From Bauldia sp. (GTDB lineage: Bacteria > Pseudomonadota > Alphaproteobacteria > Rhizobiales > Kaistiaceae), in the NCBI GenBank assembly GCA_028284325.1, contig JANQRX010000005.1, forward strand, positions 372,001-436,000: a stretch of DNA of 64,000 nucleotides. The letters are read 5' to 3'. The notes under the pieces were generated by a model that was given only the letters and a program-made list of their open reading frames with translations, did not search any database and was not told where the DNA came from. Position numbers and translations under genes: made by a program. Below are positions 20,166 through 30,489 of this stretch, in pieces; position 1 is the first letter of the stretch, and each line of letters starts with the position of its first letter.

Positions 20166-20749
20166 GCGCGCCGGAGGAAACCTCGCCGCGGCCCGCCCGC
20201 CGCCTGCGGCCGATCCATCTCCTGCCGCTGGTCCTGTTCGCGGCGCTGGCGGCGGTTTTTCTGTTCCGCCTGCAGTCGGGCGTCAATCCCGAGCACATCC
20301 CCTCGGCGCTGATCGGCAAGCCGGCCCCGGTGTTCGACCTGCCGCCGCTGGAGGGCACGAACGTCGGCGGGCTCGCGCGCGCCGATCTCGACGGCGAGGT
20401 GACGCTGGTCAACGTGTTCGCCTCGTGGTGCGGCCCGTGCCGGCTCGAACATCCTGTGCTCGAAGCGCTGGCGCCGGACCCGCGCTTTCGCCTGGTCGGC
20501 ATCAACTACAAGGACCAGCCGGCCAACGCCGTGCGTTTCCTGAACGAGCTCGGCAATCCCTACGACGCCATCGGTACCGACGAGTCCGGCCGCGCGGGGA
20601 TCGAATGGGGCGTGTTCGGCGTGCCGGAGACCTTCGTCGTCGATCGGCAGGGGACCGTCGTCTACAAGTTCATCGGCCCGATCACGCCGGAGCGGCTGGA
20701 GAGCCAGCTCATGCCCGAGATCGAAAAGGCGCTGGGCGCCGCCGGATAG
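20162..20749 (+). CDS. ccmG: Thiol:disulfide interchange protein CcmG/DsbE
   Basis: This 195-residue membrane-anchored periplasmic thioredoxin keeps apocytochrome c and CcmH reduced. A signal anchor spans about residues 18-37, followed by the redox motif WCGPC at 89-93 and the cis-proline region GVPETFVVD. The family element KPAPVFDLPPLEG precedes the thioredoxin core. It is the last gene of the ccmABCDG run; ccmE, ccmF and ccmH are not in the window and are presumably elsewhere. Confidence 0.95.
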   Translation: MSAPEETSPRPARRLRPIHLLPLVLFAALAAVFLFRLQSGVNPEHIPSALIGKPAPVFDLPPLEGTNVGGLARADLDGEVTLVNVFASWCGPCRLEHPVLEALAPDPRFRLVGINYKDQPANAVRFLNELGNPYDAIGTDESGRAGIEWGVFGVPETFVVDRQGTVVYKFIGPITPERLESQLMPEIEKALGAAG

Positions 20750-20763
20750 CTACGGGGTCCCGC

Positions 20764-20809
20764 GTCTGCGGCGCATCACTTCGTGCTGCGCACGCGCACG
20801 GAACGACGG
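20764..20809. repeat. Short copy of a palindromic intergenic repeat
   Basis: These 46 bases match 25809-25854 at 42 positions. They fold into a hairpin: GCGCA (20771-20775), CAC (20777-20779), loop TTC, GTG (20783-20785), TGCGC (20787-20791), with one internal mismatch. The repeat lies in the convergent gap between ccmG and yciB. One stem pair, C20772-G20790, replaces the T-A pair of the other copy. Confidence 0.75.
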
Positions 20810-20831
20810 AGGGGAGGCCGTCCAAGCCTGG

Positions 20832-21485
20832 CTAAGCCGTCTCCTCGGCGTCGGCGTCCGGCTTCTCGGTCGAATACCTGTTGATCAGCGGCATCTGCGC
20901 CATCGCGAACACGAAGGTCAGCGGCAGGAAGCCGAACAGCTTGAAGCTCACCCAGAAGTCGGTGGAGAAGGAGCGCCAGACGATCTCGTTCAGCACCGCC
21001 AGCGCCAGGAAGAACACACCCCAGCGGATGGTGAGCTGCCGCCAGCCCTCGTCGGTGAGCTTGAAGACGGCGTCAAACACGTAGCCCAGCAGCGACCTGC
21101 CGAAGGCGAGACCGCCCAGCAGCACGGCGCCGAACAGCACGTAGATGATGGTCGGCTTGAGCTTGATGAAGGTCTCGTTCTGCAGCCACAGGGTGAGGGC
21201 GCCGAACACGACCACGACGATCGCGGTGACGAACGGCATCAGCGGCAGGCGGCGCGTCAGCGCGTAGGAGACGGCGAGCGAGACCAGCGTCGCCACCACG
21301 AACACGGCGGTGGCGAAGAAGATCGGCCCGCCGAGGCTGGCGATCGCGGGCCACAGTGCGGCCGCCTGCTCGCCACGTGCATTGGCGAGGAAGAACAGGA
21401 TCAGCGGCCCGATCTCGATCGCCATCTTGAGGAACGGGTTCATCTCCGCCCGGTCCGGCGCGTTGGGCGCGCGTTCCATTTCCAT
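20832..21485 (-). CDS. yciB: Inner-membrane septation protein A family (YciB/IspZ)
   Basis: The 217-residue polytopic protein has the family features: [20 protein letters not shown] near the start, [18 protein letters not shown], and the conserved end [20 protein letters not shown] then [11 protein letters not shown]. YciB affects cell-envelope integrity and septation in several bacteria; its mechanism is not settled. ATG at 21485 is preceded by GAAGG nine bases upstream; MNPFLKM at 21443 is an alternative. The upstream open frame is antisense to the next gene and rejected. Confidence 0.88.
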   Translation of the reverse strand: MEMERAPNAPDRAEMNPFLKMAIEIGPLILFFLANARGEQAAALWPAIASLGGPIFFATAVFVVATLVSLAVSYALTRRLPLMPFVTAIVVVVFGALTLWLQNETFIKLKPTIIYVLFGAVLLGGLAFGRSLLGYVFDAVFKLTDEGWRQLTIRWGVFFLALAVLNEIVWRSFSTDFWVSFKLFGFLPLTFVFAMAQMPLINRYSTEKPDADAEETA

Positions 21486-21576
21486 GTTGGTCGCCTTCGT
21501 CGGTTCAATCCGTGGTTGCGTCCTGGGTGGCGCACCGGTAGCCTTGAAGTAGGCGCAAACCGGGATATCGGCAACC

Positions 21577-22143
21577 TTGTCGGCGTTCAGCGACTTCGTA
21601 CAGTTCCTATCGTCGTATCCACTCTGGGCGAAGATCGTCGTGGGCGGATGCGTTGCCGTGGGCCTCGTGGTTCTCGTTTCCGCTCCCCGGACTCCCGCAA
21701 TTGGCGACGGCGAAGCCGATCCCCCCGACGCGCCGGACGCGCCGACGGATCGGCTCGTACTGACGGTGGAGAACGTTGAGCTGCTTTCGGTCTCCGGTTT
21801 CCCCTTCGAGATGGACGAAAACACACAGATACGACTGCGCATTGATGTTAACGGCAATGTCTATAACTACCCCAATCTCGACGGCGTCGATTGGGTGAGG
21901 ACCGGACCAATCATGGCCGCGCAGTGGTTCAACATACTGCCAAATGAGAGCGGCTACGATATCCGTTTCGAGGGCGATGTGCGCGAGGGCGAACGCGAAG
22001 CCCGCCTCGTCAATCTCGAGACGGTTCGTCACGATGATGGTCCCGTGGAGGCTCGCTACGAACTCTACCCGGTCGATACCGACCAAAGGGCTCGCGGCGC
22101 GATTCCGGTCGCTTCGATTCGCTACACGCTGACGGCAAACTGA
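21577..22143 (+). CDS. Hypothetical membrane-anchored protein
   Basis: The product has 188 residues. One hydrophobic segment (about 17-35) follows a short N-terminus; then comes an acidic/proline-rich stretch ([14 protein letters not shown]) and a globular domain that looks all-beta ([46 protein letters not shown]). No known motif is recognised. The only in-frame start compatible with the anchor is TTG at 21577, with a weak GGGA upstream, so the start is uncertain. GC is lower than in the adjacent ftsY and yciB, suggesting different history. Confidence 0.55.
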   Translation: MSAFSDFVQFLSSYPLWAKIVVGGCVAVGLVVLVSAPRTPAIGDGEADPPDAPDAPTDRLVLTVENVELLSVSGFPFEMDENTQIRLRIDVNGNVYNYPNLDGVDWVRTGPIMAAQWFNILPNESGYDIRFEGDVREGEREARLVNLETVRHDDGPVEARYELYPVDTDQRARGAIPVASIRYTLTAN

Positions 22144-22168
22144 ACGCAGCGCATCGTCACGATCCGGC

Positions 22169-23170
22169 TCACAGCCCGGCCAGCGCGCGGGCGAAGTCGT
22201 CGGCCGCGAACGGCTCCAGGTCGTCCACCTGCTCGCCGACCCCGATATAGTGCACTGGCAGGCCGAATTGCGAGGCGACGGCGACCAGAATACCGCCGCG
22301 GGCGGTGCCGTCGAGCTTGGTCATCACGAGGCCGGTGACGCCGGCGCGCGCGCCGAAGATCTTCACCTGGCTGATCGCGTTCTGGCCGGTGGTGGCGTCC
22401 AGCGTCATCAGCACCGTGTGCGGGGCGTCGGGATCGACCTTGCGGACGACGCGGATCACCTTTTCGAGCTCCGCCATCAGCGCGTCCTTGTTCTGCAGCC
22501 GCCCGGCGGTGTCGATGAGGAGCACGTCGGCGCCGGCGGCGCGCGCGTCGGTGAGGGCGTCGAAGGCGAGGCCGGCGGCGTCAGCGCCGTGGTCGCGGGC
22601 GAGGAAGCCGGCACCGGTGCGCTCCGCCCAGATGCGCAACTGCTCGACGGCCGCGGCGCGGAAGGTGTCCCCGGCGGCCAGCGTGACCGACAGGCCGTCG
22701 GCGCGGAACTTGGCGGCGAGCTTGCCGATGGTGGTGGTCTTGCCGGTGCCGTTGACGCCGACGACGAGGATCACGTGGGGCTTGTGGCCGGGATGGACCG
22801 CGAGCGGCGTCGCCACCGGCGCCAGCACCTGCGCGATCTCGGCCGCCATCACCGCCTTCACCTCGTCGGCGTCGATGTCGCGGTCGTAGCGGTCGGCGCG
22901 CAGCGCATCGGTGATGGCCGTGGCGGTGGCGACGCCGAGATCGGCGCGGAGCAGCGAATCCTCCAGCTCCTCAAGCATGTTGTCGTCGAGCTTCCGCTTT
23001 GTGAAGATGCCGGTGATGCTTTCCGACAGCATGCCGGACGACCGCGACAGGCCGCCGGTGAGCCGCCCGAGCCACGAGGTCTTCGGTTGCGGCGTGTCCT
23101 CCCCGGCTTCGGGTGCTGACGCCTTGCGACCGCCGAGGACGCGGCCGAGCAGGCCGCCACGTTCGGCCAT
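22169..23170 (-). CDS. ftsY: Signal recognition particle receptor FtsY
   Basis: The 333-residue SRP receptor GTPase docks the Ffh-ribosome complex at the inner membrane. The NG domain carries G1 GVNGTGKTT at 138-146, with DTFRAAA, DTAGRLQNK and TKLDGTARGG following. The N-terminal acidic A domain is short, as in other alphaproteobacteria. Its ATG shares one base with the stop of mtaB (TGATG), indicating coupled translation. The partner gene ffh lies 3.5 kb away on the other strand. Confidence 0.96.
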   Translation of the reverse strand: MAERGGLLGRVLGGRKASAPEAGEDTPQPKTSWLGRLTGGLSRSSGMLSESITGIFTKRKLDDNMLEELEDSLLRADLGVATATAITDALRADRYDRDIDADEVKAVMAAEIAQVLAPVATPLAVHPGHKPHVILVVGVNGTGKTTTIGKLAAKFRADGLSVTLAAGDTFRAAAVEQLRIWAERTGAGFLARDHGADAAGLAFDALTDARAAGADVLLIDTAGRLQNKDALMAELEKVIRVVRKVDPDAPHTVLMTLDATTGQNAISQVKIFGARAGVTGLVMTKLDGTARGGILVAVASQFGLPVHYIGVGEQVDDLEPFAADDFARALAGL

Positions 23171-24426
23171 CAGGCAGCCTCGGCGAGCGGGGCGGCGATC
23201 AGGCGATCGGCGGTGTGGCCGACGATGCGGGCCCGCACCACCTCGCCGGGGCGTCCGGTGTCGATGGTCGCGCGGGTGAAGTGCTCGGTCCGACCCTGGC
23301 CCTCGCTCTCCACCAGCACGTCGCGGGTCGCGCCCTCCTGCGAGGCAAGGTGGCCGGCGAGCGCCGCCGATCCCGCTGCGCGCAGGCGCGCGGCGCGTTC
23401 GCGGATCACCGCCCGGTCGAGTTGCGGCATGCGGGCGGCCGGTGTGCCGGGCCGGGGCGAGAACGGGAAGACGTGGAGGAAGGTGAGCCCGGAGGCCTCG
23501 ACGATGTCGAGGGAGCGGGCGAACATTTCCTCGGTCTCGGTGGGGAACCCGGCGATCAGGTCGGCGCCGAAGACGATGTCCGGCCGCCGCGCCCGCACCT
23601 CGTCCGCGAAGCGGATGGCGTCGGCCGACAGGTGCCGGCGCTTCATGCGCTTCAGGATCAGATCGTCGCCGTGCTGCAGCGACAGGTGGAGATGCGGCAT
23701 CAGCCGCGGCTCGCCGGCGATCGCCTCCATCAGCGCCTCGTCGACCTCGATGGAATCGATGGACGACAGGCGGAGCCGCGGCAGATCGGGCACGTGGCGC
23801 AGGATCGCCTGCACCAGCGTGCCAAGGCGCGGCGCGCCCGGCAGGTCGCCGCCATAGGAGGTGATGTCAACGCCGGTCAGCACCACTTCCGCGTAGCCGC
23901 GATCGACCAGGTGCCGCACCTGGTCGACCACCGCGCCCATGGGCACGGAGCGGGAATTGCCGCGGCCGTAGGGGATGATGCAGAAGGTGCAGCGGTGGTC
24001 GCAGCCGTTCTGCACCTCCACATAGGCGCGGGTGCGGCCGTCGAAGCCGTCGACCAGATGGGGTGCGGTCGCGCGCACCTCCATGATGTCGTGGACGCGG
24101 ACCGCCGGTTCGCCGTCGCCCGGCGCGCGGTAGGCGGCGGCGGTCAGCTTCTCGGCGTTGCCGAGCACCAGGTCGACCTCGTCCATGGCGGCGAAGCTGT
24201 CGGGATCGATCTGGGCGGCACAGCCGGTGACCACGATCCGGGCGTGCGGATTGTCGCGCCGGGCGCGACGGATCGCCTGGCGGGCCTGGCGCACCGCCTC
24301 GCCGGTGACGGCGCAGGTGTTGACGAGCACCGCATCGTCGAGCCCCGCCTCGGCCGCGCGGCGGCGCATCGCCTCCGATTCCAGCGCATTGAGGCGGCAG
24401 CCGAAGGTGCGGACGGTGACACCCAT
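23170..24426 (-). CDS. mtaB: tRNA (N6-L-threonylcarbamoyladenosine37-C2)-methylthiotransferase
   Basis: The 418-residue radical SAM methylthiotransferase converts t6A37 to ms2t6A37 in tRNA. The N-terminal UPF0004 cysteines C10, C38 and C69 and the radical SAM triad C142, C146, C149 (CDHRCTFC) are intact; the C-terminal part is the TRAM-like end. The start ATG at 24426 is the family start (MGVTVRTFGCRLN). It overlaps dapF by one base (TGATG) and ftsY by one base in the same way. Confidence 0.94.
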   Translation of the reverse strand: MGVTVRTFGCRLNALESEAMRRRAAEAGLDDAVLVNTCAVTGEAVRQARQAIRRARRDNPHARIVVTGCAAQIDPDSFAAMDEVDLVLGNAEKLTAAAYRAPGDGEPAVRVHDIMEVRATAPHLVDGFDGRTRAYVEVQNGCDHRCTFCIIPYGRGNSRSVPMGAVVDQVRHLVDRGYAEVVLTGVDITSYGGDLPGAPRLGTLVQAILRHVPDLPRLRLSSIDSIEVDEALMEAIAGEPRLMPHLHLSLQHGDDLILKRMKRRHLSADAIRFADEVRARRPDIVFGADLIAGFPTETEEMFARSLDIVEASGLTFLHVFPFSPRPGTPAARMPQLDRAVIRERAARLRAAGSAALAGHLASQEGATRDVLVESEGQGRTEHFTRATIDTGRPGEVVRARIVGHTADRLIAAPLAEAA

Positions 24427-25319
24427 CAGGCCACGCCGGCGCCGGCGGGCGCGGTGTCGACCCTCCGCCAGTCGAGGGTCTCGATGTCGATCTCGCCGGC
24501 GAATTCGTCCTCGACCGGACCGGTCATCCACACATGGTCGTCGGTGCGCCAGTCGATGGTGAGAGGGCCGCCGGGCAGGGTCACGGCGATCGGCACACGG
24601 TCCACAAGGTCCTTGCGGATCGCGGCGACGGCTGCCGCGCAGGCGGCGGTGCCGCAGGCCTTCGTGATGCCGACCCCGCGCTCCCAGGTGCGCACGGTGA
24701 TGGCGTTGCGCGCCGTCACATGGGCGAGCGAGATGTTGGCGCGCTCGGGAAAGATGGGGTGGTGTTCCAGCAGCGAGCCGGCGCCTTCGAGATCGTGGGC
24801 CTCCACGTCGTCGATCCAGAAGATCGCGTGGGGGTTGCCCATGGAGACCGCCGACGGCGAATGGAGCACTGGCGCGTCGATCGGCCCGATCTGCAGCTCG
24901 ATGGTGCGGGTGTCGTGGAACGGCTCGGCGAGCGGGATGTCCTCCCAGCCGAAGCGCGGACGGCCCATGTCGACCGTCACCAGCGCCGGGTCGTCCGTCG
25001 CATGGGCGACCAGCACGCCGGCGTTGGTGTCGATGACGGCGCGGTCCGTGCCCGTCTCGTCCATCACCAGGCGGCCGATGCAGCGGGTGGCGTTGCCGCA
25101 GGCGTCGACCTCGCCGCCGTCGCGGTTGTGGATGCGCATGAACACGCCGCCGCGCGGCGACGCTTCGAGCGTGATGAGCTGGTCGAAGCCGATCCCCTCG
25201 GGCCCGCCGAGATGGCGGATCGCCTCGTCGTCGATGTCGATGGCGCGCACCCGCCCGTCGAGCACGACAAAGGCGTTGCCGAGTCCGTTCATCTTGCGGA
25301 AGGGGAGGGTGGCGGACAT
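24426..25319 (-). CDS. dapF: Diaminopimelate epimerase
   Basis: The product is 297 residues and converts LL- to meso-diaminopimelate for lysine and peptidoglycan. The two catalytic cysteines are C74 (CGNATRC) and C222 (KACGTAACA). The family start LPFRKMNGLGNAFVV directly follows ATG 25319; a GTG at 25355 would add 12 residues. It is the first gene of the coupled dapF-mtaB-ftsY operon, which is conserved in Rhizobiales. Confidence 0.95.
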   Translation of the reverse strand: MSATLPFRKMNGLGNAFVVLDGRVRAIDIDDEAIRHLGGPEGIGFDQLITLEASPRGGVFMRIHNRDGGEVDACGNATRCIGRLVMDETGTDRAVIDTNAGVLVAHATDDPALVTVDMGRPRFGWEDIPLAEPFHDTRTIELQIGPIDAPVLHSPSAVSMGNPHAIFWIDDVEAHDLEGAGSLLEHHPIFPERANISLAHVTARNAITVRTWERGVGITKACGTAACAAAVAAIRKDLVDRVPIAVTLPGGPLTIDWRTDDHVWMTGPVEDEFAGEIDIETLDWRRVDTAPAGAGVA

Positions 25320-25413
25320 GCCGCCTATATGGCGGATCATCGCCGCGAACGCCACGTTTTCTCTCTAAGGGCACGTCCGCGGCGGTTCCATCGCAACACA
25401 AGTAGACATAAGA

Positions 25414-25647
25414 GTGGACGCCACGGTCACGTTGAAGCTGCGCAAGATCGGCGGTTCGGTGGGGATCATTCTGCCGCCGGAGGTGCTCGCCAGCATGGGC
25501 GTTGCCGACGGCGATACGGTCTTTCTGACAGAGATGCCGGGCGGCTACCGCATCACGCCGCATGACCCGGACGTCGAGACAGAGATGTCGGCGGCGCGCG
25601 GTATCATGAACAAACGGCGGAGCGCCCTACGCGACCTCGCCAGGTGA
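25414..25647 (+). CDS. AbrB/SpoVT-type antitoxin, orphan
   Basis: The 77-residue protein has a swapped-hairpin AbrB DNA-binding fold: LKLRKIGGSVGIILPPEVLASMGVADGDTVFL. The C-terminal tail (MNKRRSALRDLAR) is the toxin-binding type seen in antitoxins paired with Doc/Fic toxins. The start is GTG at 25414. No intact toxin follows; only 23 codons of possible doc remain before a repeat element. It could still act as a chromosomal regulator. Confidence 0.75.
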   Translation: MDATVTLKLRKIGGSVGIILPPEVLASMGVADGDTVFLTEMPGGYRITPHDPDVETEMSAARGIMNKRRSALRDLAR

Positions 25648-25715
25648 TCGGTGGCGAGCCGGTCGGCTGGCGCTGCTCTCAAATCACCGCGTCAGGCCGC
25701 GTCGTTTGGCTGTGA
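25644..25715 (+). pseudogene. Possible 5' remnant of a doc-type toxin gene
   Basis: GTG at 25644 overlaps the antitoxin stop as GTGA, the usual spacing of AbrB-Doc operons. The first codons read VIGGEPVGWRCS, reminiscent of the start of Doc proteins (M-x-EPVWL). The frame ends at TGA 25713-25715 and the repeat element begins 12 bases later. The match is short and the interpretation tentative. Confidence 0.25.
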
Positions 25716-25726
25716 GAAGACCTTCA

Positions 25727-25855
25727 CTGTCATCCCGCGCGCGGTGCGGCATCCTCGATGACGCTCCGCAGATGCGGGATCCAGATCCACGACGGCGAGA
25801 GGTTCCGGGTCTGCGGTGCACCACTTCGTGTTGCACACGCGCACGGAACGACGGC
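25727..25855. repeat. Full copy of a palindromic intergenic repeat element
   Basis: The element of about 129 bases begins CTGTCATCCCGCGCGCGG and ends CACGCGCACGGAACGACGG; these ends are imperfect inverted repeats of each other. Its right 46 bases (25809-25854) match the copy at 20764-20809 at 42 positions. The inner hairpin is GTGCA (25816-25820), CAC, loop TTC, GTG, TGCAC (25832-25836). Such elements are common between genes in Rhizobiales. It lies in the convergent gap between the antitoxin and the YbjN-domain gene. Confidence 0.75.
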
Positions 25856-25869
25856 TTTCCGCCCAACCC

Positions 25870-26340
25870 CTACCAGTCGATGAACTCCTCGAAGTCCTCG
25901 ATCAGGATGCGCCAGAGATCCAGCGTGTCCTCGAAGTTGTCCTCGCCCACCCCCTCATAGTCGAGGTTCACGTCCATGCGCAGGAACGGATCGCTCTCCT
26001 CGTCGAGGGCGACGCGGGTGAACCGCTTGTCGACGTTCCACGCGTTGGCCCGCGCGTAGGATAGGCCGTCGTCGAGATTGTAGCCGGCCGAGAACTGGAC
26101 GCTGGTGCAATCCTTGCCGTCGTCGCAGCCATAGAAATAGACGTTGAACTGGGAGCGCGAGACCCGGCTTTCGATCTTCGGATCGCCCGCACTGTCCGTC
26201 GTCAGCGTCGCCACCAGGCCGAAACTCTGCATAGCGCTCATGACGTTCCACGGATTGGTGGCGGTGATCTGATCCGCGCTGGCGGTGGTCGCGGCCGCGG
26301 TCAGGACGGCAGCAAGAGCGATGGCGTGTGTCTGGTTCAT
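25870..26340 (-). CDS. Secreted YbjN-domain protein
   Basis: The 156-residue protein has a signal peptide ending about residue 22 (TAAATTASA). The mature part fits the YbjN fold: ITATNPWNVMSAMQSFG, then a CDD-KDC pair probably forming a disulfide (YFYGCDDGKDCTSVQF), then WNVDKRFTRVALDEE and an acidic end. YbjN proteins resemble type III secretion chaperone folds; their role is unclear. ATG at 26340 has AAGGGAA eight bases upstream. Confidence 0.8.
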   Translation of the reverse strand: MNQTHAIALAAVLTAAATTASADQITATNPWNVMSAMQSFGLVATLTTDSAGDPKIESRVSRSQFNVYFYGCDDGKDCTSVQFSAGYNLDDGLSYARANAWNVDKRFTRVALDEESDPFLRMDVNLDYEGVGEDNFEDTLDLWRILIEDFEEFIDW

Positions 26341-26701
26341 GGCGACGGTTCCCTTATGCGGTGCGGGAACTATGCCATCTTTGGGCCGCGAATTCGATGC
26401 CGCGCGCGACGACCCCGCGTTGACTCGCCGTCCCAACCCGCCTACATCCTCGCCGACTTCTTGAGGAAGGAACGACAAACGAGCCGCCGACCGGGGCCGG
26501 ACCCCGGAGGTCAGCGTCCGCCAGCGCGATGCGCCCGCGGGCGCGCAACCGCATGGAAGCGACAGCGACAAACCGTGACGCACGCCGACCGGACCGACAA
26601 GACCGATGATCGCGCCGCCCATGCGCCGGTCCGTGCCGTACCCCATATGACGGGGACGCGCCGGGCACCTCGTCCGCGCGACCGGCACCGGGACCAGCGG
26701 C
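26341..26701. other. 361-base divergent intergenic region upstream of ffh
   Basis: I see no supported gene or RNA here; long open frames on both strands are GC-driven. It should hold the promoters of ffh and of the YbjN-domain gene, but I cannot place them with confidence. Confidence 0.5.
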
Positions 26702-28245
<1,544 letters not shown>

Positions 28246-28249
<4 letters not shown>

Positions 28250-28548
28250 CCGCCGATCCGCAGGAACGCCTGGAGGAACTGCGCCGCGCCATCGACAATT
28301 TCGATGCGGCGCTGGTCCACATTCTCGCCGAACGCTTTCGCTGCACCCAGGCGGTCGGGCGCCTCAAGGCGAAGCACGGCATGCCACCGGCCGATCCGGC
28401 GCGTGAGCAGAGCCAGGTCCGGCGGCTGCGCGAGCTCGCCGACGAAGCCGGCCTCGATCCCGCCTTCGCCGAGGCGTTCCTGAACTTCGTCATCAGCGAA
28501 GTCATCCGCAACCACGAGAAGGTGCGGGGGAGCACAGCGCGGCCATGA
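28246..28548 (+). CDS. Chorismate mutase (AroQ class)
   Basis: The 100-residue, all-helical enzyme converts chorismate to prephenate. AroQ features are visible: LEELRRAIDNFDAALVHILAERF, a middle helix with K in VGRLKAKHG, then REQSQVRRLRELADEAGL and the C-terminal helix FVISEVIRNHEK. Its position between ffh and rpsP is conserved in Rhizobiales. Translation is coupled to ffh. Confidence 0.9.
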
Positions 28549-28620
28549 CGACCGCGAGCGGTGCACGCCTCACCACGATCCAATCGACACACAAACGGAC
28601 ATTCAACGAAGGACCATCCC

Positions 28621-29118
28621 ATGCCCCTTAAAATCCGCCTCGCCCGCGCGGGCGCCAAGAAGCGGCCGTTCTACCGCATCGTCGTCGCCGACGTGCGCGC
28701 ACCCCGCGACGGCCGTTTCATCGAGATCGTCGGCACCTACAATCCGATCCTGCCCAAGGACGACGAGAACCGGGTGGCGCTGAAGACCGAACGCATTGAG
28801 CACTGGCTCGGCGTCGGCGCGCAGCCGACCGACCGGGTGCTGCGTTTCCTCGACGCTGCCGGCCTTGCCAAGCGCACGCCGCGCAACAATCCCAACAAGG
28901 CCAAGCCGGGCGCCAAGGCGCAGGAGCGCCTGGATGCAGCGGCGGCGGCCGAGGCGGAGGCCACGGAGCCGGCCGAGGAACCGGCTGAGGCTCCCGCAAA
29001 AGAGGCTCCCGCGGAGGAAGCTCCGGCCGAAGAGGCGCCCGCGCCAGAGGCTGAAGCCCCAGAGGCCGAAGCCCCAGAGGCCGAAGCCTCCGAGCCCAAA
29101 GCCGAAGCCACGGCCTGA
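28621..29118 (+). CDS. rpsP: 30S ribosomal protein S16 with Ala/Glu/Pro-rich tail
   Basis: The first ~90 residues are a normal bS16 ([40 protein letters not shown]). The total is 165 residues because of a C-terminal tail of about 70 residues made of AEEAPA and EAPEA units; the underlying DNA has a 15-base tandem repeat near 29051-29090. Acidic tails on S16 occur in Alphaproteobacteria, but this one is long. ATG at 28621 has GAAGGA six bases upstream; an upstream ATG at 28561 is rejected. Confidence 0.95.
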   Translation: MPLKIRLARAGAKKRPFYRIVVADVRAPRDGRFIEIVGTYNPILPKDDENRVALKTERIEHWLGVGAQPTDRVLRFLDAAGLAKRTPRNNPNKAKPGAKAQERLDAAAAAEAEATEPAEEPAEAPAKEAPAEEAPAEEAPAPEAEAPEAEAPEAEASEPKAEATA

Positions 29119-29127
29119 TCCGGCGCC

Positions 29128-29658
29128 ATGGGGCGCGACCGGGTCATTCTCGCCCGGATCGGCGCGCCGCATGGCGTGCGCGGGGAGGTGCGCCTGAAAT
29201 CGTTCGCCGAGACGCCGGCCGACGTCGCGGCCTACGGGCCGCTCGTAACCGCCGACGGCCGATCGTTCACGATCACCGCGCTCCGACCGGCCTCGGGGCC
29301 TGCGCCCGACATGTTCGTGGTCCGCCTCAAAGGTGTCGATGACCGCGAGGCGGCCGCCGCCCTGACGGGGCTCGATCTTTCCGTCGCGCGCGACCGGCTG
29401 CCCGACGCCGGCGAGGAGACGTTCTACCACGCCGATCTCGTCGGCCTCGCCGCCGCGACCCAAGACGGATCACCGCTCGGTACGGTGGTCGCGGTCCAGG
29501 ACTACGGCGCCGGTGACCTGCTCGAAATCCGTCCGGAGAACGGGCCGGCGCTGCTGGTGCCGTTCACGCGCGCGATCGTGCCCGAGATCGACCTTGCGGG
29601 CGGCCGCATCGTGGTCGATCCGCCGCCGGGGCTGATCGATCCGGAGGAGGCGTCATGA
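29128..29658 (+). CDS. rimM: Ribosome maturation factor RimM
   Basis: The 176-residue factor helps assemble the 30S head and binds S19. The N-terminal RimM fold has [18 protein letters not shown], and the C-terminal PRC-barrel has [11 protein letters not shown] and [14 protein letters not shown]. It overlaps trmD by four bases (ATGA), as usual in this operon. Confidence 0.95.
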   Translation: MGRDRVILARIGAPHGVRGEVRLKSFAETPADVAAYGPLVTADGRSFTITALRPASGPAPDMFVVRLKGVDDREAAAALTGLDLSVARDRLPDAGEETFYHADLVGLAAATQDGSPLGTVVAVQDYGAGDLLEIRPENGPALLVPFTRAIVPEIDLAGGRIVVDPPPGLIDPEEAS

Positions 29659-30374
29659 CATTCCGGGTGACGGTGCTCACGCTCTTTCCGGAGATGTTTC
29701 CCGGGCCCCTCGGCAAGAGCCTCGCCGGCAAGGCGCTCGACGACGGTCTGTGGTCGCTGGAGGTGCGCGACATCCGCGATGCCGCCACCGACCGGCATCG
29801 CTCAGTCGACGACACGCCGGCCGGCGGCGGGCCGGGCATGGTGATGCGCGCCGACGTGCTCGCGGCGGCGATCGATGCGGCGAGCCCGCCCGACGATGTG
29901 CGCCCACGGCTCCTCATGAGCCCGCGCGGGGTGCCGTTCGACCAGGCCGGCGCGGCGGCGCTCGCCGGCGGGCCGGGGGCGGTGATCGTCGCCGGACGGT
30001 TCGAGGGGGTCGACGAGCGGGTGATCGAGGGGCGGAACCTGCGCGAAGTGTCGCTGGGCGACTTCGTGCTGTCGGGCGGCGAGATCGCGGCCATGGCGGT
30101 GGTCGACGCGACGGTCCGCCTGATCCCCGGGGTCATGGGCAACGCCACCTCCGCCGCGTCGGAGAGCTTCGCCGACGGCCTGCTGGAATACCCCCACTAC
30201 ACCCGCCCGGTCACCTGGGAGGGGCGCGCCATTCCGGAGGTTCTAGGCTCGGGCGACCATGCCCGGATCGCGGCGTGGCGGCGCGAGCGGGCAAAAGCGC
30301 TGACCGCGGCGCGCCGGCCCGATCTCCTGGCTGATCGCGAGCGCGGCGACAAAAACGGCGAATCGGGCGGCTAG
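29655..30374 (+). CDS. trmD: tRNA (guanine37-N1)-methyltransferase
   Basis: The 239-residue SPOUT enzyme makes m1G37 in tRNA to prevent frameshifting. The start [17 protein letters not shown], the [13 protein letters not shown] region, and the knot motifs [12 protein letters not shown] and [14 protein letters not shown] are intact. It is coupled to rimM. rplS follows after 115 bases. Confidence 0.96.
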   Translation: MTFRVTVLTLFPEMFPGPLGKSLAGKALDDGLWSLEVRDIRDAATDRHRSVDDTPAGGGPGMVMRADVLAAAIDAASPPDDVRPRLLMSPRGVPFDQAGAAALAGGPGAVIVAGRFEGVDERVIEGRNLREVSLGDFVLSGGEIAAMAVVDATVRLIPGVMGNATSAASESFADGLLEYPHYTRPVTWEGRAIPEVLGSGDHARIAAWRRERAKALTAARRPDLLADRERGDKNGESGG

Positions 30375-30489
30375 CGTATCGACAAAGCTCCCGCCATGGA
30401 GTATGGAACCGCCGGTTTTCACCGGACTTGCAGCCAGTCTACGCTCTAGCGGGCCGAGCGCCGTCCGGTCGCGTTTAAGGATCGTTCCC

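Noticed and set aside
23113-25368. Long open frame (751 codons) on the forward strand
   Set aside because: Antisense to mtaB and dapF; only the reverse-strand genes show motifs.
30375-30489. Possible leader element before rplS
   Set aside because: Contains a short inverted repeat (CCGGTTTTCACCGG) but nothing that matches a known ribosomal leader; too weak to call.
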